Assembly (NCBI RefSeq): GCF_003672135.1
Contig: NC_039517.1
Span: 6,417,475-6,481,474 of the forward strand
Length of the DNA: 64,000 nt
Origin: Ooceraea biroi
Lineage: Eukaryota; Arthropoda; Insecta; Hymenoptera; Formicidae
Reading direction: 5' to 3'
Part shown: in pieces, positions 60,828 through 64,000 of the stretch
How the letters are laid out: each line of letters begins with the position of its first letter
Numbering within the stretch: the first letter of the stretch is position 1
The notes under the pieces: generated by a model
Seen by the model: the letters and a program-made list of their open reading frames with translations, nothing else
Databases searched by the model: none
What the model was told of the DNA's origin: nothing
Translations under genes and position numbers: made by a program

Positions 60828-63636
60828 TCAGCGCCAAGTTTCAGCCTATTGCCGGATTTAATTGCGAAACGACGACGTCGGACACGCGCCATTAAATCGC
60901 CGTTCCCGCGGCTTTCCCTTTCGTTGGTACCGCGCCGACCGAGACTGTACACGCGGCATTTTGCCATCGCCGGACATTTCGCCGGATCGAACTTAATCGC
61001 GCGGGACTTAACGGCCCGGGTCCCTGTCGCCCGCACGATTTCACGAATTTATGATATCGGCAGTCTAGAGTGGCGGCTGCAACGTCCGACAGATCCAGCA
61101 TTTTTGTTTGGCCCACTGCGTCGCCCGATCGTTGCCCTCCCCTTCATCCTTTCTCGTCTATCGCAGCTGTGAAACGGGGACGGCGGGGTTTCGCCGGACG
61201 CGTATAATACTGTTACGGTATACATTAATCCGCGCGGGATTTATCACGTTACACGCGAGATTTAATTGCGAAGCGACGGATAAGCAGAGCCGGGAATGCA
61301 TGAAATATGTCGGCCGCTGCGCCGCCACCGACGCGGGAATAAATCGCCGTTCTATTGTTACCGATTTTTATCGATGTGGTTTTCGCGCGCGTTTTCCCCC
61401 TCGGATCAGAGTTCCTTGAGGCCGGGTTAAATATACCCATAAATAAGCCGAGCAAGCTGATCACCATTTTGCGTGTTTCTCATTATGCACGACGCGATAT
61501 ACCGCGTTTCGCGACTAGGAGGGAATTATTCGACGAAATAGCCTGAAATTCTCCTTTATTCTTCAGATACACTGAAATGTCGGATCGGTGTTTCGGTTAA
61601 TTTTACCCTTGAATAATTACAAACGGACGTTATAATGAATGTACTGGCTAATTGAGTAAGACGGATACGCGTGAGTTTAATCCGTTAAGTGGCCGCTTAA
61701 ATTGCGGTGTTAGATTGCGAGCGAGATGGATATTAATGTCGAGGGTATTAATATTAATTAGCTAGAAATTCATATCTCATCGCGTTTTGATGAGCATTCT
61801 TATCGAAAAGTTGCGCGAGATAGAGAAGCGATGGTGGAAAAATGTAAATTCATCTCGGTGTATCGTACGCTGCAGCGCGGCAAAGTCAATTTATAATAGA
61901 GCACCGACTCTTGACTGGCAAAGTCATAAAACAGAATGCGATGCTATAAAACCGGGAGCCAAAATTGTTGGGACAGATAAATCAGGGTTCGTCTCGTTTG
62001 TGGGAAGGGTGATTGGTTGCGATGCAACCCAGCTATCTTCGTAAATTGCCGAAAGTTTTTTATTACGTCCTTCTTGCAGCCGTCGATGTCTCGTAAAAAA
62101 GGACGTCGCTGTTCGCGAATTTGTCCATTGTTCGTTCGTGGAACAATATTTCTAGTTATGTCTGTCGCGGTACCAGCTGGAGCAAATGACCTGCGATCTT
62201 TAGAAGTCTCTGTTCGATGTTCTTTTTATCTCGCTATAGAGTAATTTGATGTTTAAAAAAAAAAACAGAAATTGCCAATGATTATCAGAGAGTTTCGTTG
62301 AAAATGGAGATTATTGTAATGCAATACAACTAAATTATTCGTTTATTTAAAAAGTGTTGGATACATGTTTCTGTGATATTTGATATTTTTCATGTACGCA
62401 CTCGTGTGGAAACGCTCACTCCAACAATTAATATAAGAGCGATAATAGAACGGCGTGATAATAAACGCCCTTTATCGCACGGTGAAATTTATTCGCGCGA
62501 AAATTAAAATTTCGACTTTGATGAGATAGACGAAATATCATATTTTGAAGCGCAAAAGAGGATTAATCCGCAAAGCTAGACGATTTCATATAACTAATCC
62601 CTCGGCGTGTGGCAATCGTCATCTTTTTCAATTTGACCGCTGAAAAAAAGCCCGGGCAGCCCGGGCGGTACCGCAAAATTACGCCGTACGCGAATTTCAC
62701 GAATTATTGTACAGACGTATATCTGCTGCAGTAACGTTGTGCCGTTGTTCTTACAGGCCGTGCACCAACTATTATAGGAACTTTAATCCGTTTACGTTAA
62801 ACGTTTTACTGCTCGCGTTCAAAGCGATAGCTTTTAATGCCCGAGAAATGAATGAAACTGGACGGCTTCGAATTACACGCTACCACCTCCGGCCAGGTAT
62901 TTCGCTCCGGGCAACGCGGATGAAAAGTTCCGGGTGTAAAGGCTCCAGTGCAGATCGCATCTGCCGCGATACCTGACGTTATGACGCGGCTTGCGGACCA
63001 TTTTCAACAGCTGGACGATAAAATTCTACGTAATCGGCGTTTACGCGTCAACGCGCGCGGATCAGGGATGATCCATTTTTATTTCTGCTTCTGATCCCGA
63101 CGGTGACTAGCTCCGCGCCGGTTACATGGTGTTTTTTTCACTCGTCAGATGTATTGCGCGCTTACGTGGCAAAGAGAAACGCGCGCGAACTATCATTAAT
63201 CGATCTCGCGAATGTCTAGAAACGCAACGACTTTCACGGCGGAGCTTCCTCGCACGAGTATCTTTCTGAGATACAAAGTGTATCCAATATTTTTAAATGG
63301 ATATCAGCATTTTCCACTCCGTGAAAATTTAATGGAGCGACATGACGCGATTTCTGGCCTTAATAAGGTCCCGCGATGCGTCTTTAATGTCTCGATTTGA
63401 GCGAGACGGATTTATCGCAGCGCATTCCGCATTCGCATTCTGCGGAAATCGACGCGATTAGAGCTGCAACTCGTGCACGTAACGATCTAAACGCGTATCA
63501 ATGACAACGACGATGATGACGTTTAACGTAGCGTAGAAACGTTTACGATGTCCGATGACGGAACGCTGATGTAACGTGTTCTGCTCTACTGCTTCTATTG
63601 TAGAACGCATTTTTATTTCTGCGTCGGCACACTCAC

Positions 63637-63787
63637 CAAGGCGTGTTGCACGTGTGCGTGAGGGTGAGATACCTGGCGCCCAGCTCGTACAGCATCCTCA
63701 GGACTGCCAGACTCTCCCCGACGGCGTGGCCCCCCTCGACCCCTATCAGGCTCGCTAATCTACCCTCCTTGTGCGCTCTCTCGATAC
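63637..63787 (-). CDS. Membrane dipeptidase exon A: zinc-bridging Glu and THTCNTPW motif
   Basis: This 151-nt internal exon encodes 49 full codons, reading GIERAHKEGRLASLIGVEGG and onward to LTLTHTCNTPW. The Glu of GVEGGH is the residue that bridges the two zinc ions in renal dipeptidase, and the His of LTHTCNTPW is the family's active-site His. On the minus strand the acceptor is gtttcag/GTATCGAG and the donor is CCTTG/gtgagtgtg. The exon begins with 2 nt of a split Gly codon and ends with TG of a Trp codon, completed by the first G of the next exon. It is the most 5' exon visible. The exons for the N-terminal third lie beyond 64000. Confidence 0.95.
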
Positions 63788-64000
63788 CTGAAACCATACA
63801 TTATAACTTACTTCGCGAGCTACATCCCTTCACGCCGCTCGCCGCCCGTTATTCATGCAACAACGTAAATCTGGATCTTACTCGGGGCTCAGTTCCATCA
63901 CCATTACGGGCTATTATTCCGATGGTGGTGGATCTGAATCACACGGGTGCCGCCACACGAGCCCGATAAGCCGGGGGTGAATGTTTAGACGCGTGCTTCG
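63788..64000 (-). other. Start of the next upstream dipeptidase intron (partial)
   Basis: Sequence upstream of the exon A acceptor. No further exon is visible before the window edge. The preceding exon must end in phase 1, with G expected as its last base to complete the Gly codon. Confidence 0.6.

Larger units (their letters stand above)
59014..63636 (-). other. Dipeptidase intron A-B (4.6 kb)
   Basis: It holds the 59329-60056 palindrome and the CT/GA palindromic microsatellite near 60800. The rest, 60850-63600, is fairly GC- and CpG-rich with many overlapping ORFs but no recognisable domain. Confidence 0.65.
3553..63787 (-). other. Span of a membrane dipeptidase gene (M19), 5'-incomplete
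   Basis: This is the visible part of one minus-strand gene encoding a renal-type dipeptidase, a zinc exopeptidase that cleaves dipeptides and, in vertebrates, leukotriene D4. The coding exons are 63787-63637, 59013-58944, 39506-39330, 39206-39122, 33846-33771 or 22874-22799 (duplicate), 11113-10978 and 3669-3553. Every junction joins in phase with GT-AG introns, and the joined protein is collinear with animal DPEP proteins from the middle of the enzyme to the C-terminus. Conserved blocks, in order: LIGVEGGH, LTHTCNTPW, EMNRLGMMVDLSHVS, VIFSHSSA, RNVPD, GGIVMVSFY, HVGIGAGYDG, GLEDVSKYP. The start codon, signal peptide and first metal ligands lie past the right edge. The family is certain; which DPEP paralogue it is cannot be decided here. 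Confidence 0.93.

Noticed and set aside
60547..61036. Several overlapping ORFs around the CT/GA microsatellite
   Set aside because: Low-complexity Ser-Leu and Arg-Glu translations of the dinucleotide runs.
1..64000. CRISPR arrays, rRNA or tRNA genes, retroviral or LINE proteins
   Set aside because: I looked for spaced direct repeats, tRNA B-box sequences and reverse transcriptase or integrase motifs and saw none that I could support.

Overview
The window is eukaryotic and comes from an insect, most likely a hymenopteran such as an ant. The evidence is GT-AG introns, several mariner-type transposons, many short palindromic transposon derivatives and large AT-rich introns. I did not recognise a species-specific marker, so the taxon is an inference.

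Almost all of the window is one gene on the minus strand: a zinc-dependent membrane (renal-type) dipeptidase of peptidase family M19. Seven coding exons can be chained with matching splice phases, in transcription order: 63787-63637, 59013-58944, 39506-39330, 39206-39122, a 76-nt exon present twice (33846-33771 and 22874-22799), 11113-10978, and the terminal exon 3669-3553 with a TAA stop. The 5' exons, including the signal peptide and the His-x-Asp zinc ligands, lie beyond 64000. The zinc and substrate residues expected in this part of the enzyme are all present. The gene spans at least 60 kb for about 270 codons because its introns are full of mobile elements; one intron is only 123 bp.

The introns and 3' flank hold four mariner elements with 30-bp inverted ends and TA target duplications (4085-5298, 11371-12658, 44965-46247, 54362-55647). 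They also hold a shortened DD41D Tc1/mariner-group element (37958-38800), three long palindromic elements ending CAGGGTGAGG, a smaller palindromic family ending CAGGGTGGCC, a 730-bp near-perfect palindrome with TTAA-like ends (59329-60056), and a 118-bp tandem array (41456-41905). The array unit is related to the core unit of the CAGGGTGAGG palindromes.

A 7-kb block is present twice (18527-25526 and 29500-36500), nearly identical apart from 1-2 nt indels. The first copy ends exactly at a 100-N assembly gap (25527-25626), and both copies begin inside a repeat. Each copy carries the 76-nt dipeptidase exon. Using both exons would break the reading frame, so this is either an assembly duplication or a pair of exons that cannot be used together.

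I saw no rRNA, tRNA, CRISPR, viral gene or second convincing protein-coding gene. No clearly new biological system is evident; the most unusual items are the exon-carrying duplication and the family of invertible palindromic elements with a satellite-like core.
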